From Truepera sp. bin119 (GTDB taxonomy: Bacteria; Deinococcota; Deinococci; Deinococcales; Trueperaceae): a stretch of 51,180 nucleotides of DNA. The translations under genes and the position numbers were made by a program. Below, in pieces: positions 1 through 8,133 of the stretch. The stretch's first letter is position 1. Each line of letters begins with the position of its first letter. The stretch covers positions 1 through 51,180 of the forward strand of contig MPNL01000021.1 in NCBI GenBank assembly GCA_002239005.1, written 5' to 3'. The notes under the pieces are model-generated. The model was not told the origin of the DNA and made no database searches. It saw only the letters and a list, made by a program, of their open reading frames with translations.

Positions 1-70
1 GTACCCGCTCCAGGTGCGCGATACAGGCGTGCTGGTCGGGAAAACTCTTGAAAACTGACACGATGTTCAT
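1..70 (-). CDS. IS1595-family transposase, N-terminal fragment cut by the window edge
   Basis: Twenty-three codons are readable from an ATG at 70-68. The peptide starts MNIVSVFKSFPDQHACIAHL and matches the position and style of the IS1595 N-terminus (an FPD motif followed by an acidic/aromatic helix, just before the WPNG and zinc-ribbon segment). The FPD motif also occurs near the N-terminus of the transposases of IS-B, IS-C and IS-D. The gene runs out of the window, so neither the zinc ribbon nor the DDE residues can be checked. No Shine-Dalgarno is needed if the mRNA is leaderless, because a -10 box lies 6 bases upstream. Confidence 0.7.
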   Translation of the reverse strand, partial: MNIVSVFKSFPDQHACIAHLERV

Positions 71-76
71 GTCCTT

Positions 77-105
77 ATTGTGGCATGAATGGGCTCAAAA
101 GTCAA
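77..105 (-). promoter_or_regulatory. Leaderless promoter of the IS-A transposase
   Basis: On the minus strand TTGACT (105-100), a 17-base spacer (99-83) and CACAAT (82-77) are followed after 6 bases by the ATG at 70. Transcription would start at or next to the start codon. Confidence 0.6.
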
Positions 106-168
106 GCCCGTAACCGCTCATTCCGTATCTAATAGTACTCTATGGAGGGCTGTTTGTCAAGTTTTCTG

Positions 169-174
169 TATAAT
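169..174 (+). promoter_or_regulatory. TIR-borne -10 box 6 bases before the DCC gene ATG
   Basis: TATAAT inside the terminal repeat of IS-A is followed by TCCCTT and then the ATG at 181. This is the leaderless spacing seen elsewhere in the window. No good -35 hexamer is present 16-18 bases upstream, so strength is unknown. Confidence 0.45.
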
Positions 175-180
175 TCCCTT

Positions 181-600
181 ATGAAGGCTCCGACCGGCAC
201 CGGCTCCCCTGTCATCCTCTATGACGGTGCTTGCAACCTCTGCCGGGCTCAGGCGGTGAACATGCACCGGCTCGGTCGCGGTCGCGTCGAGGTCGGTCCC
301 CTCCAGGTCCTGGCCGAGCGCCATCCCACGCTGGACCCGGACGAGGTGCGGCGTGAGATCAAGCTCATCGACGCCGACGGGAGCGTTCGTGGCGGTGTCG
401 ACGCCCTGCTGCGCTTGGCCGAGTTGGGTCGGCCCTGGCTGGGCCGACCCCTGCGCCGCTGCTACGAACTGCCCGGGCTCGGCAGTCTCGCTGACCGGGC
501 CTACGCCTGGGTCGCGCGCAACCGCTACCGTTGGTTCGGCCGCAACGAGGCCTGTAAGGACGGGACCTGCGCCCTGCACGGCGACGAGGCTCACAGGTGA
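181..600 (+). CDS. DCC-family thiol-disulfide oxidoreductase (DUF393)
   Basis: The protein is 139 aa. Near its N-terminus it has VILYDGACNLC, the DCC-family signature: a strand, then D-G, then C-x-x-C, resembling a thioredoxin-like redox centre. The C-terminal half is rich in Arg, Tyr and Trp, including the YRWFGR segment typical of the family. A second possible redox pair, CKDGTC, lies near the end. The substrate is not predictable. The ATG at 181 falls within the presumed IS-A target duplication and has no Shine-Dalgarno. An in-frame ATG at 142 inside the IS would add 13 residues (MEGCLSSFLYNSL), but the family normally starts only a few residues before the VILYDG strand, so 181 is preferred. 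The original promoter was probably displaced by IS-A. Confidence 0.85.
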   Translation: MKAPTGTGSPVILYDGACNLCRAQAVNMHRLGRGRVEVGPLQVLAERHPTLDPDEVRREIKLIDADGSVRGGVDALLRLAELGRPWLGRPLRRCYELPGLGSLADRAYAWVARNRYRWFGRNEACKDGTCALHGDEAHR

Positions 601-940
601 GCCCTTCCCAGAGTCCGTGGTCAGCTCGATTGCAGAGTTCGCTGGCTGCACCTTCCCGGGCACGGGCAGCCGATATGCCTTCCCTAGGTTACCCTGCTCG
701 TCGCCAGTGTGTGGCCCAAGCATGGAGTTGAACGGCCCCTGCAACTCTTCGGACGCAGTCGGTTACGGGCTAAGCCTCCTTGTGCCGGCGAGGCAGGGCT
801 GGCCGGGGTCGGGAGGGCGAACAGCCAAGCCCCTGCCAGGCGAGCAGGTTTCAGAAGGTGTGCAGCCTAGCAGAACCGAGAGCCCCAGAGCGAGTGAAGC
901 GTCCGCCCGTGCCCTCTCGGTGCCAGCTGCCAGAGTCGGC
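601..940. other. Intergenic stretch without a recognised gene
   Basis: No reading frame here looks like a known protein. A GC-rich segment at about 790-850 can fold (GGCAGG near 800 with CCTGCC near 833) but matches no RNA family I can name. It separates two genes that converge (DCC on plus, 941-1396 on minus). Confidence 0.4.
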
Positions 941-1396
941 TTACAGGGTAGCGTCGAGTCTGCTCGCCAGGTAGGCGTCCATCCCCCTGCCACCCTTCAG
1001 CACAGTCTCGACCCAGGCCTCGCGTTCGAAGGCGAGTAGCCTCAAGTCCCACACGTCGCTTGAGATCGCCCCCGTCGCTGCCGGCTCGAGGCGGGGGCTA
1101 TCCGAGGAGGTGCGCAGGTAGGTCTTCGCGTGCAATTCGGTGTCATAGGCCCAGTGCGCCACCGTTACGAAGTCGTAGCTGCTGCCCTGATGGACACTCA
1201 CCAGCCCCACGCCGTGCCGCGTCTCGGTTACGGCCGGGGTCGGAAGGAGTTCAGAGGCGACCTCCTCAGCCGCGCTGATCAGGCCGTCATCTTGGCGCCG
1301 GTTTCGATGGAGGATACTGTAGACCTTGAGCCGCCAGCCTCCCGTCTCGAACAGCCTGAGGAAGCGGATGCGTCGGGGGTGGTAGCCTGACCTCAT
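941..1396 (-). CDS. Conserved hypothetical protein, about 151 aa
   Basis: I do not recognise a named family. The protein looks genuine: it has a W-R-L-K-V-Y segment near the N-terminus, then HGVGLVSVHQG and DFVTVAHWAYDTELH in the middle, and a W-D-L-R-L-L-AFEREAW helix near the C-terminus. This layout of alternating strands with conserved His, Trp and Glu suggests a small alpha/beta soluble protein. It lies just downstream of ilvE on the same strand and may be co-transcribed. I chose the ATG at 1396; a GTG at 1450, only 7 bases after the ilvE stop, would add 18 arginine-rich residues that look less protein-like. Function unknown. Confidence 0.6.
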   Translation of the reverse strand: MRSGYHPRRIRFLRLFETGGWRLKVYSILHRNRRQDDGLISAAEEVASELLPTPAVTETRHGVGLVSVHQGSSYDFVTVAHWAYDTELHAKTYLRTSSDSPRLEPAATGAISSDVWDLRLLAFEREAWVETVLKGGRGMDAYLASRLDATL

Positions 1397-1457
1397 CCGG
1401 CCAGCGCCGCCCCTAGGCTCCCTGCCGCACACCTCATGATCAAAGCGCACCTGCAGG

Positions 1458-2411
1458 CTAGTGAACGTAGGTGAGCCAGTGCTCGAATTCGGGCACGCGG
1501 CCGCTCACCACATCCAGATAGATCTCCCGCATCTTCAGGGAGAAGGGGCCGGCCACGCCGGAGCTGATCGGTCGTCGGTCGATCGAGGCGATGGGGGTGA
1601 CCTCGGCGGCCGTACCGACCATGAACACCTCGTCGGCGGTATAGAGTTCGTCGCGCGTCGCCATAGTAACCTCGATCGGTATATCCATCGATTTCGCGAT
1701 CTGAATCACTGCGTCGCGGGTGATGCCTCTCAGGTTGACCGAGTGGACGATCGGCATCAGTACCCCGTCCTGGTACATAAAGATGTTCTCTCCGGAACCC
1801 TCGGCCACATACCCCTCCCGGTCGAGGAGCAGTGCCTCATCGAAGCCATTATCCCGCGCCTCCTGGTTGGCCAGTACCGAGTTCACATAGTTCCCGCCAG
1901 CCTTCGACTTGGTAGGCATGATGTCACCGGGACTCCGCCGCCAGCTCGAGGTCATCAGCGCCGCCCCCTTCCGGACCGCCTCCTCGCCCAGGTACACACC
2001 CCACGGCATCGTCGCCACCATGAAGAACACGCGGTTGTCTCTAGGGTTTACCCCCAGGGATTCGGGGCCGTACCAGAGGAGGGGCCGGATGTAGCACGAC
2101 AGTCGGTTGTTGCGGCGGATGGTCTCGAGAATCGCGTGGTCGATCTGTTCGGAGGTAACCGGTGGGGTCATCCCCATGATCTTTGCTGAGTCGAGTAACC
2201 TCCGAGTGTGCTCCTTAAGCCTGAATACCGCCGCCCCGCGATCCGTCTCATAAGCGCGGATACCCTCGAACACGCTGGTGCCGTAGTGGAGCGCGTGAGT
2301 CAACACCGACACGGTGGCCTCCTGATGTGGCACTAGTTTGCCGTCGAACCATACGTAGCCAGCGTCTAGTGCGGAGGAGTTCTTGGGGGCCGATTCGCTT
2401 TGAACATGCAT
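1458..2411 (-). CDS. ilvE: Branched-chain amino acid aminotransferase
   Basis: The 317-aa class IV PLP aminotransferase carries out the last step of valine, leucine and isoleucine synthesis, and the first step of their breakdown, in the cytoplasm. Visible hallmarks are FDGKLVP near residue 22, THALHYGTSVFEGIRAY at 38-54, the Schiff-base lysine in SKAGGNY (K170), the AEGSGENIF phosphate-binding segment and GTAAEVTPI toward the C-terminus. Length is normal for the family (about 300-310 aa). A 15-residue polar N-terminal extension precedes the fold. The start has a good Shine-Dalgarno (GGAGG, 6 bases from the ATG). It is divergent from galE across 177 bases. No leucine-leader peptide or T-box was seen upstream. 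Confidence 0.95.
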   Translation of the reverse strand: MHVQSESAPKNSSALDAGYVWFDGKLVPHQEATVSVLTHALHYGTSVFEGIRAYETDRGAAVFRLKEHTRRLLDSAKIMGMTPPVTSEQIDHAILETIRRNNRLSCYIRPLLWYGPESLGVNPRDNRVFFMVATMPWGVYLGEEAVRKGAALMTSSWRRSPGDIMPTKSKAGGNYVNSVLANQEARDNGFDEALLLDREGYVAEGSGENIFMYQDGVLMPIVHSVNLRGITRDAVIQIAKSMDIPIEVTMATRDELYTADEVFMVGTAAEVTPIASIDRRPISSGVAGPFSLKMREIYLDVVSGRVPEFEHWLTYVH

Positions 2412-2575
2412 GGATAGCCTCCAGGACAGGCGTTCCGAAGGATCTCAGTCGATTCGATCGGAGGACGCAAGCGGTGGGTTACCGTCACATCATACTGCAG
2501 TTCCATAGCGTTTAGAGAGGTTATCCTTCACCCCCCCACTTACAGATCGTCTCCGGCTAGCTTCTGACTAGGCGT

Positions 2576-2581
2576 TACACT
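2576..2581 (+). promoter_or_regulatory. -10 box for leaderless galE
   Basis: TACACT lies 7 bases before the galE ATG at 2589, and no Shine-Dalgarno precedes that ATG. This fits the TANNNT leaderless pattern. No convincing -35 hexamer is visible. Confidence 0.45.
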
Positions 2582-2588
2582 GTGTCGC

Positions 2589-3569
2589 ATGAATGTTCTC
2601 GTTACCGGTGGTGCCGGGTATATCGGCAGCATCACCGTCGAGACCCTCGTCGCCCGGGGTCACACCGTCACCGTGCTCGATAACCTTTCGACGGGTCACC
2701 AGGGTGCCGTTCACGCCGATGCCGCCTTTGTCCGGGCCGACCTCCGCGACGCCGGGGTGGTGGGCGAGGTCCTCGAAGCAGGGGGCATCGAGGCAGTCAT
2801 ACACCTCGCCGCCTACTCGCTGGTAGGAGAGTCGATGAGGGAGCCGATCCGCTACTTCGGCAACAACGTCGTCGGCACTCTGACCCTGCTTGAAGTCATG
2901 GTCGAGCGGGGAGTAAAGCGGTTGGTCCTCTCATCTACGGCGGCCCTGTTTGGGACCGCTGAGTGTATCCCCATCCCTGAGGACGCCCCGGTAAGGCCAG
3001 CGAGTGTCTACGGTGAGACCAAGTACCTCATCGAGCGGGTACTGCACCGGTTGTGCGAGACCGCCGGGTTAGGCTTTGTTACCCTTCGCTATTTCAATGC
3101 TGCGGGTGCCTCGGCTACCTACGGGGAGGATCACCGGCCCGAGACGCATCTGATCCCCGTTGCGCTTCAGGTGGCGCTTGGCCTGCGCGAAGGGATCTCC
3201 ATCTACGGTGAGGACTACGACACCTCGGACGGCACCTGTGTCCGTGACTACGTGCATGTCCTCGACCTGGCCGAGGCCCACCTGCTTGCGGTCGAGGGGC
3301 TGCGACCGGGTGAGGCCCGTGCCTACAACCTCGGCAACGGGGCCGGCTTCTCGGTGCGAGAGGTGGTCGAGGTGTGTCGTAGGATCACCGGCCACCCGAT
3401 TCCAGAGCGGGTTGTGGCGAGGCGGCCGGGCGACCCCCCCGTGCTGGTCGCCGACCCGAGTCGGATTCAGCGTGAACTCGGCTGGACCCGGCGCCACGCA
3501 GAGTTGGAGGCGATTGTGAGGTCGGCCTGGGACTGGCACCGGGCTCATCCGGACGGGTACAGACACTAA
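2589..3569 (+). CDS. galE: UDP-glucose 4-epimerase
   Basis: The 326-aa extended short-chain dehydrogenase interconverts UDP-glucose and UDP-galactose with tightly bound NAD and supplies sugar nucleotides for envelope glycans. The N-terminus VTGGAGYIGS is the Rossmann NAD-binding glycine motif (about residues 5-14). The catalytic triad is visible as SSTAALFG (Ser/Thr) and YGETK (Y-x-x-x-K, about residues 141-145). RYFNAAGA follows, a GalE hallmark. Length is normal (about 330 aa). Gene order gives no dedicated galactose operon: ilvE lies divergently upstream and a secreted protein downstream. A related NDP-sugar epimerase specificity cannot be excluded from sequence alone. Confidence 0.92.
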   Translation: MNVLVTGGAGYIGSITVETLVARGHTVTVLDNLSTGHQGAVHADAAFVRADLRDAGVVGEVLEAGGIEAVIHLAAYSLVGESMREPIRYFGNNVVGTLTLLEVMVERGVKRLVLSSTAALFGTAECIPIPEDAPVRPASVYGETKYLIERVLHRLCETAGLGFVTLRYFNAAGASATYGEDHRPETHLIPVALQVALGLREGISIYGEDYDTSDGTCVRDYVHVLDLAEAHLLAVEGLRPGEARAYNLGNGAGFSVREVVEVCRRITGHPIPERVVARRPGDPPVLVADPSRIQRELGWTRRHAELEAIVRSAWDWHRAHPDGYRH

Positions 3570-3705
3570 GCCAGATACCAAGTTTGCAGCGAGCCCACCT
3601 CGGGGCAGTAGAGTTGAGACGGTGACAAGAGGGCTCTGTGATTCGGAGAGTGGATGCAGATTGTACAGCTTGTGTGCTAGTCTAGCGCACGTTTGGAGAG
3701 TATTC

Positions 3706-4305
3706 ATGAGGCGACCCTTTCTGATTGTAACCGGGCTGCTGCTTGTGCTGTCGGCAGCCTCTGCCCAGCAGCGTTCGACCATAAGCGGCATCATCAAAAG
3801 TGAAGAACCCCTCCCTGAGGGTACCAGGGTTGCTATCCACGTGGTGGACAGCAACGGTGTCTGGGGCCATGAGGTGGCCAGCGTCGTGCCGGTAGTGGGA
3901 ACCTTTAGTATCGACGCCGCATCCGTCCCGGCTTCCGAGCTGCGTCCCTTCCGCAGCGGCGCGGTGCTGCTCCCGGGACTTCATAATGAGTACCGGGTTG
4001 GCCCCGACGACGTCAACTACGCCCAGGGCAGGATAAATATGTATGTCGACAATAACGCCAACGCAGTATTCGATCGTGGGGGGATCGACACCTTCTTCAT
4101 CGGGGTTCTGAGTTTGGAGGATCCGGTGGGGTTCTTTTCGCTCCTGTATGTTGATAAGGATGCAACTATGACCGGCTCGAGTGTGGAACTCGATCTCAGG
4201 GCGGGGTGGAACGTCTTCTCGGTGAGATTCCCTGGCGATCAGGGTCCGGTGTACGATATGCAGCCTCTGGTCGAAGATGCTGTCCTAGACGTCTTCCTTC
4301 CCTAA
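3706..4305 (+). CDS. Secreted protein of unknown function
   Basis: The 199-aa product starts MRRPFLIVTGLLLVLSAASA, a textbook signal peptide (two Arg, a hydrophobic core, and an A-S-A cleavage site near residue 20), so the mature protein is probably periplasmic or extracellular. The rest is rich in beta-strand-forming and acidic residues, with YVDNNANAVFD and DRGGIDTFFIGVLS in the middle. The D-x-N-x-N-x-x-x-D run could bind calcium, but that is a guess. Start at 3706 is chosen because GGAGAG precedes it and the signal peptide begins there; upstream in-frame codons give no sensible protein. No family recognised. Confidence 0.7.
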   Translation: MRRPFLIVTGLLLVLSAASAQQRSTISGIIKSEEPLPEGTRVAIHVVDSNGVWGHEVASVVPVVGTFSIDAASVPASELRPFRSGAVLLPGLHNEYRVGPDDVNYAQGRINMYVDNNANAVFDRGGIDTFFIGVLSLEDPVGFFSLLYVDKDATMTGSSVELDLRAGWNVFSVRFPGDQGPVYDMQPLVEDAVLDVFLP

Positions 4306-4320
4306 AGTCGAGATAGAGTC

Positions 4321-5007
4321 TCAGCTCAGGTAGCTGAGGGCCGGTGCGTAGGCGGAGCGGCACTGGAACTTCTCCGCATACTTCACGCCCGATTCACGCC
4401 CGAATGAGGCCTTGCTGGCCAGGAATCGCTCGGGACTGAAGTTCCAGTTGTAGAACTCCTGATAGAAGCGGAAGAGTTCCGTTGCGAGGTCGATCTCCTC
4501 ACCGATATCTACGTGCATGAAGGACCGGGGTGAGCCCATGGTGGGGTACTGGAGGAATCGTATCCGCTCCCGGTGGGGTTCGAAATCCCCCCCACTGTCG
4601 TTCAGGACCTTGGGGATACGCGCCAGGGTGATAGCGTCGAAGGCGATCTTGGCGGTCATGCGGTGATCTGGATGGGGATTGTCGTCGCTCCAGGTGATCA
4701 CCACGTCAGGCCCGAATCGGGCGTAGAGGTGAGCCAGCTGGAGTGCCTCCTCCCTTGAGCCGGTCATGCGCGAGTCTCCCATGTCGAAGAAGTGGGACTC
4801 CCCCCCTAGCTTCTCAGCCACCCAGGCGCCGTGCTCCCTCCGAATGCGGCGGATCTCTTCGTCGCTCTGATCGACGTACTGGCTAGCCAATTCCCCGTGG
4901 GTAGTCCAGGCAAGCATGACCTCATCGCCACGCTTGGCATGCTTGGCCAGGGTGCCGACACAACCGAGTTCGTCGTCCGGGTGGGCAAAGACCGCAAGAA
5001 TTCTCAT
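4321..5007 (-). CDS. PIG-L family (LmbE-like) N-deacetylase
   Basis: The 228-aa protein has the family zinc motif HPDDE at residues 9-13 and a second metal/catalytic motif HPDH in the middle (within SDDNPHPDHRMT). These enzymes remove acetyl groups from N-acetylglucosamine-type sugars, as in bacillithiol (BshB) or mycothiol synthesis and lipid-sugar or antibiotic pathways. The substrate cannot be assigned here because no bacillithiol partner gene (bshA or bshC) is adjacent. The protein is cytoplasmic with no signal peptide. It ends head-to-tail (convergent) with the secreted protein gene, 15 bases apart. Confidence 0.88.
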   Translation of the reverse strand: MRILAVFAHPDDELGCVGTLAKHAKRGDEVMLAWTTHGELASQYVDQSDEEIRRIRREHGAWVAEKLGGESHFFDMGDSRMTGSREEALQLAHLYARFGPDVVITWSDDNPHPDHRMTAKIAFDAITLARIPKVLNDSGGDFEPHRERIRFLQYPTMGSPRSFMHVDIGEEIDLATELFRFYQEFYNWNFSPERFLASKASFGRESGVKYAEKFQCRSAYAPALSYLS

Positions 5008-5212
5008 GAGGGGCTCAGTCTACCCGCTAGGTCCCGGTCCCTGGCGGTTGCGAACGACCCATTGCCCCGCGCACCGGGCCCCGCTTGGAGAGACCGTGCG
5101 GCGTAAGCGGTATGATGGCCGCTGCGGTGAGGGACAATTGTCTTTTCTGAACCGCTGCGACACCACCTCATACTGGATTGATATTGGACTGTCGTTTGTG
5201 AGGATTCGAACC

Positions 5213-6199
5213 GTGACGCTTCTCCGCCCCGCTTCTCTAGCCGTTCTGGCGTGGGCCACACTCGCTGGCAACATGCTGGTGATGCTTCAGGGCGCTCTCG
5301 TGCGCGCCACGGGGTCGGGGGCAGGGTGTGGCAGTCACTGGCCTAGCTGCCAGGGCGAGGTGATCCCACTGGCAGCTGGTACCGCGACCCTGCTCGAGTT
5401 TGGCCACCGGCTGCTCTCTCTGGTGGTGTTCGTGCTCGGGGCCGTACTGCTCATCCAGGCCTGGCGCCACCGCCGGGCGAGGCCCGGCCTCTTTGTCTTT
5501 GCAGGGGCTGCCTTCGTCTTCCTCCTCTTCGAAGTGCTGATCGGTGCAGCCACCGTGCTACTCGGACTCACGGGTGACAACGCTACGGTGGGCCGTGGGA
5601 TCATGGTCGCCTCTCACCTGGTCAACTCGCTGCTGCTGGTCGGGGCCCTGGCCGGGGCGGTCGTGTTTGCCCGCGAACGCTCGCCGGCTTGGCCCCTCCG
5701 CATCGGACGCCAGAGGCTGCCGGCGCTTATCCTCGGGGGCGGCCTGTTCGGCATGCTGGTGCTGATGTTTAGCGGTGGGATCGCCGCCATAGGTGACACG
5801 ATGTTTCCGGCGGAGTCGCTTGGGCAGGGGCTGGCGGCCGACTTCGACCCAGCCTCCCATCCGCTCATCCGCCTGCGGGTGTTGCACCCACTCATCGCGG
5901 TCCTGGTCGGCACCTATCTGTTCTTCAGCCTGGGACTCGGACTCTGGTTGGGACTGGTGGTGGAGGCTCGGCGGCTCGCTTTGATGCTCTTGGGTGTGTA
6001 CTCCCTTCAACTCGCTATCGGCACCGTCAACTTAGCCTTCCTGGCCCCCGTGCCCCTGCAACTATTGCACCTGGCGCTGGCAATCCTCTCGTTCGGCCTC
6101 CTCGCGGCGGTAACGGTCACGGCTCTGGGCTCCCCGACCGCCCGAGCCGAGCGCGGACGCGGGGCAGGTGGGGCTCGCGCGCTGGGGGAGGCCACCTGA
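5213..6199 (+). CDS. ctaA: Heme A synthase (CtaA/Cox15)
   Basis: The product is an integral membrane protein of 328 aa with about eight hydrophobic segments. It oxidises the C8 methyl of heme O to the formyl of heme A for cytochrome oxidase. The expected heme-ligating histidines are visible in EFGHRL, SHLVNS, VLHPLIA and LLHLAL, one near each bundle helix. A cysteine pair, GCGSHWPSC, lies in the first external loop, as in the Bacillus-type enzyme. I chose GTG 5213 because GAGG sits 9 bases upstream and the first membrane helix follows directly; GTG 5198 is an alternative. The gene abuts ctaB. In Thermus and relatives ctaA and ctaB are joined, consistent with a Deinococcota origin. Confidence 0.9.
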   Translation: MTLLRPASLAVLAWATLAGNMLVMLQGALVRATGSGAGCGSHWPSCQGEVIPLAAGTATLLEFGHRLLSLVVFVLGAVLLIQAWRHRRARPGLFVFAGAAFVFLLFEVLIGAATVLLGLTGDNATVGRGIMVASHLVNSLLLVGALAGAVVFARERSPAWPLRIGRQRLPALILGGGLFGMLVLMFSGGIAAIGDTMFPAESLGQGLAADFDPASHPLIRLRVLHPLIAVLVGTYLFFSLGLGLWLGLVVEARRLALMLLGVYSLQLAIGTVNLAFLAPVPLQLLHLALAILSFGLLAAVTVTALGSPTARAERGRGAGGARALGEAT

Positions 6200-6200
6200 G

Positions 6201-7106
6201 GTGGTGAGTGGGGCGGTGCCAGTGCGGGCCGGTTGGCGGGATTATCTCATCCTGACCAAGCCCAGGGTGATCAGCCTCCTGCTCCTCACGACGGTCGGCA
6301 CCATGTTCATCGCCGCGCGCGGCTTTCCGGGCTGGATCCCTCTCTTGGGCCTCCTCCTTGGCGGGTACATGTCGGCTGGGGCGGCCGGCGTCTACAACAT
6401 GATCTGTGATCGTGATCTCGACGAGCGGATGAAGCGCACCTCCCAGCGGCCCACCGTGACGGGGGTCGTGCCTGCAGCCAATGCCGTCGTCTTCGCGGTG
6501 ACCCTCACCCTGCTCTCGTTCGTGGTGATAGCGCTCACCTCGAACCTTCTGGCCAGCCTCCTCTCCTGGGCCGGCATCGCCTTCTATGTCGTTATCTACA
6601 CCTTGCTGCTCAAGCGGAGCACCTGGCAGAACATCGTGATCGGTGGGGCCGCGGGCGCCATCCCACCGCTCGTCGGCTGGGCGGCAGTCACCGGCGAGTT
6701 GAATCTGCTTGCCTGGTGTCTCTTTGCCCTGATCTTCCTCTGGACTCCGGTCCACTTCTGGGCGCTTGCACTCATGATCAAAGACGACTACCGGGCGGCG
6801 GGGGTGCCTATGGCACCCGTCGTGATCGGTGTGCACGCCACGGTCTTGCAGATGGTGATCTATGCAGGCCTGACCGTCCTGCTCACCGTTATCCCCTTTG
6901 TGCTGAACGAGTTCAGCGTCGTCTACCTCGCCGTCGCGCTGGCGCTGAACCTGGTGCTGGCGCTCCGCGTCGTGAGGCTCTGGCTCCGGGTCGAGTCTGG
7001 AGGGCCCGTTAGTCGCACCGCCGCCCTCCCACTCTACAAGTACTCGATGCTCTACCTGGCTCTACTGTTCCTCACCATGGCCCTCGATCGGGCCCTGTTC
7101 AGCTAA
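6201..7106 (+). CDS. ctaB: Protoheme IX farnesyltransferase (heme O synthase)
   Basis: This UbiA-family prenyltransferase (about 301 aa, eight to nine membrane helices) adds a farnesyl group to heme b to make heme O, the substrate of CtaA. It shows the TKPRV segment in helix 1, the first Asp-rich motif in the NMICDRDLDERMKRT region, and the second in KDDYRAAGVPM. The start is uncertain: GTG 6201 lies two bases after the ctaA stop, with GGGGAGG about 10 bases upstream. GTG 6168 would overlap ctaA, and GTG 6204 is also possible. Tight linkage implies co-translation with ctaA and SURF1. Confidence 0.92.
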   Translation: MVSGAVPVRAGWRDYLILTKPRVISLLLLTTVGTMFIAARGFPGWIPLLGLLLGGYMSAGAAGVYNMICDRDLDERMKRTSQRPTVTGVVPAANAVVFAVTLTLLSFVVIALTSNLLASLLSWAGIAFYVVIYTLLLKRSTWQNIVIGGAAGAIPPLVGWAAVTGELNLLAWCLFALIFLWTPVHFWALALMIKDDYRAAGVPMAPVVIGVHATVLQMVIYAGLTVLLTVIPFVLNEFSVVYLAVALALNLVLALRVVRLWLRVESGGPVSRTAALPLYKYSMLYLALLFLTMALDRALFS

Positions 7107-7107
7107 A

Positions 7108-7923
7108 TTGTACGGCTTCCTGCTAACCCCCCGCTGGCTGGTGTTACACCTGGTGGTCGTGGCGCTGGCGGTGCTCTTCATCAACCTCGGCCTGTGGCAG
7201 CTCCAGAGGCACGACCAGCGGGTGGAGCACAACGACCTTATCGCCTCGCGGGTCGCCGCCGACCCCGAACCGTATGAGCGTCTCACGGGGCGCTACGATC
7301 TCGCCGCCCCGGCCCACCTGGACACTGCTGCCGCCTACAGACGCACCCGACTGACTGGCCGCTTCGACACCGCTAACGAGGTCCTGCTCCGCTCGCGGTC
7401 GCGTGGTGGGAAGCCCGGCTGGCACGTCCTCACCCCGCTCCGGTTCGACTCTAGCCGGGGGGCGCTCCTCGTCGACCGTGGTTGGGTGCCCTACGCCTTG
7501 GACAATCCACCGGTCGCCTTAGCTGCCCCACCTGAGGGGGAAGTCTCGGTCGTGGGCACCCTTACCCCCCCGCCGGTGCCGCGGGGCCGTTTCGGGGCCC
7601 GCGACCCCGCGGTGGGGCGGCTCGAGGCGGTCTTCTGGATCGATCCAGAGCGGTTGGAGAAGCAGCTCCCGTACAATCTCGAGCCCCTCTACCTTGTACT
7701 GTCGACACAGACGCCGGCTCAGGAAACCCTTCCCCTCGCCCCTGAGCCACCCGAACTCACGAACGGACCACACCTTGGCTACGCGATCCAATGGTTCTCG
7801 TTTACCCTGATCGGACTGGTGGGGTACGGGGCGCTGATTCGCCAGAGTGCGAGGGAGGGTGGGGGGAGGAGAGTACGAGTTCCCCGAACGAGATCTGCTC
7901 CCGACCGGAACTCCGGGGTCTGA
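7108..7923 (+). CDS. SURF1-family cytochrome oxidase assembly protein
   Basis: The 271-aa protein begins with one membrane helix carrying GLWQLQRHDQR (SURF1 motif, residues 27-37). A large external domain follows with RTRLTGRFD, VLLRSRSRGGKPGWHVLTPL and ALLVDRGWVP, and a second helix near the end (LGYAIQWFSFTLIGLVGYG, also typical). SURF1 helps insert heme a into subunit I. It starts with TTG one base after the ctaB stop. The last 25 residues (GGGRRVRVPRTRSAPDRNSG) are an unusual basic tail coded by a purine-rich run at 7850-7875, perhaps from a local expansion. Oxidase structural genes are not in the window. Confidence 0.9.
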   Translation: MYGFLLTPRWLVLHLVVVALAVLFINLGLWQLQRHDQRVEHNDLIASRVAADPEPYERLTGRYDLAAPAHLDTAAAYRRTRLTGRFDTANEVLLRSRSRGGKPGWHVLTPLRFDSSRGALLVDRGWVPYALDNPPVALAAPPEGEVSVVGTLTPPPVPRGRFGARDPAVGRLEAVFWIDPERLEKQLPYNLEPLYLVLSTQTPAQETLPLAPEPPELTNGPHLGYAIQWFSFTLIGLVGYGALIRQSAREGGGRRVRVPRTRSAPDRNSGV

Positions 7924-8133
7924 ACTCTGGAGTCGCTTCTTCGCCGATTCTGGTGTTCCCGGGCCCTGCCGGGTGTGCCGCTAAGGGCACCGTCAGACTG
8001 GGCATCGGCCCTAGGGGATTGGCGATACCGTGATCTTTGTCGGAGGGTGCTCTCGGTGAGAGTGAATCTGGAGTCGGTGATCCCGCTAAACGGCGTGAGA
8101 CCGCCCGAAGCCCCCGCGAGGGGCGTCAGGGGG

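Larger units (their letters stand above)
1..178 (-). mobile_element. IS1595-like element IS-A, partial (right end on + strand)
   Basis: The window opens inside an element whose transposase is read on the minus strand and begins at 70. The outer end is at 178, where the terminal sequence read inward is GGGAATTATACAGAAAACTT. The first eight bases, GGGAATTA, are shared with the three other IS1595-like elements of the window. The expected 8-bp target duplication would be TTATGAAG at 179-186, but its partner is outside the window, so the boundary is inferred from the TIR only. Confidence 0.75.

Noticed and set aside
790-860. Possible signal recognition particle RNA (GGGA loop and AGCCAAG context)
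   Set aside because: The conserved symmetric-loop bases of the SRP apical domain (AGCAG after the tetraloop) are missing, and flanking sequence does not extend the hairpin properly.
353-1039. 228-codon plus-strand frame over the DCC gene and following gap
   Set aside because: Low-complexity Pro/Arg/Ser composition and overlap with the well-supported DCC frame.
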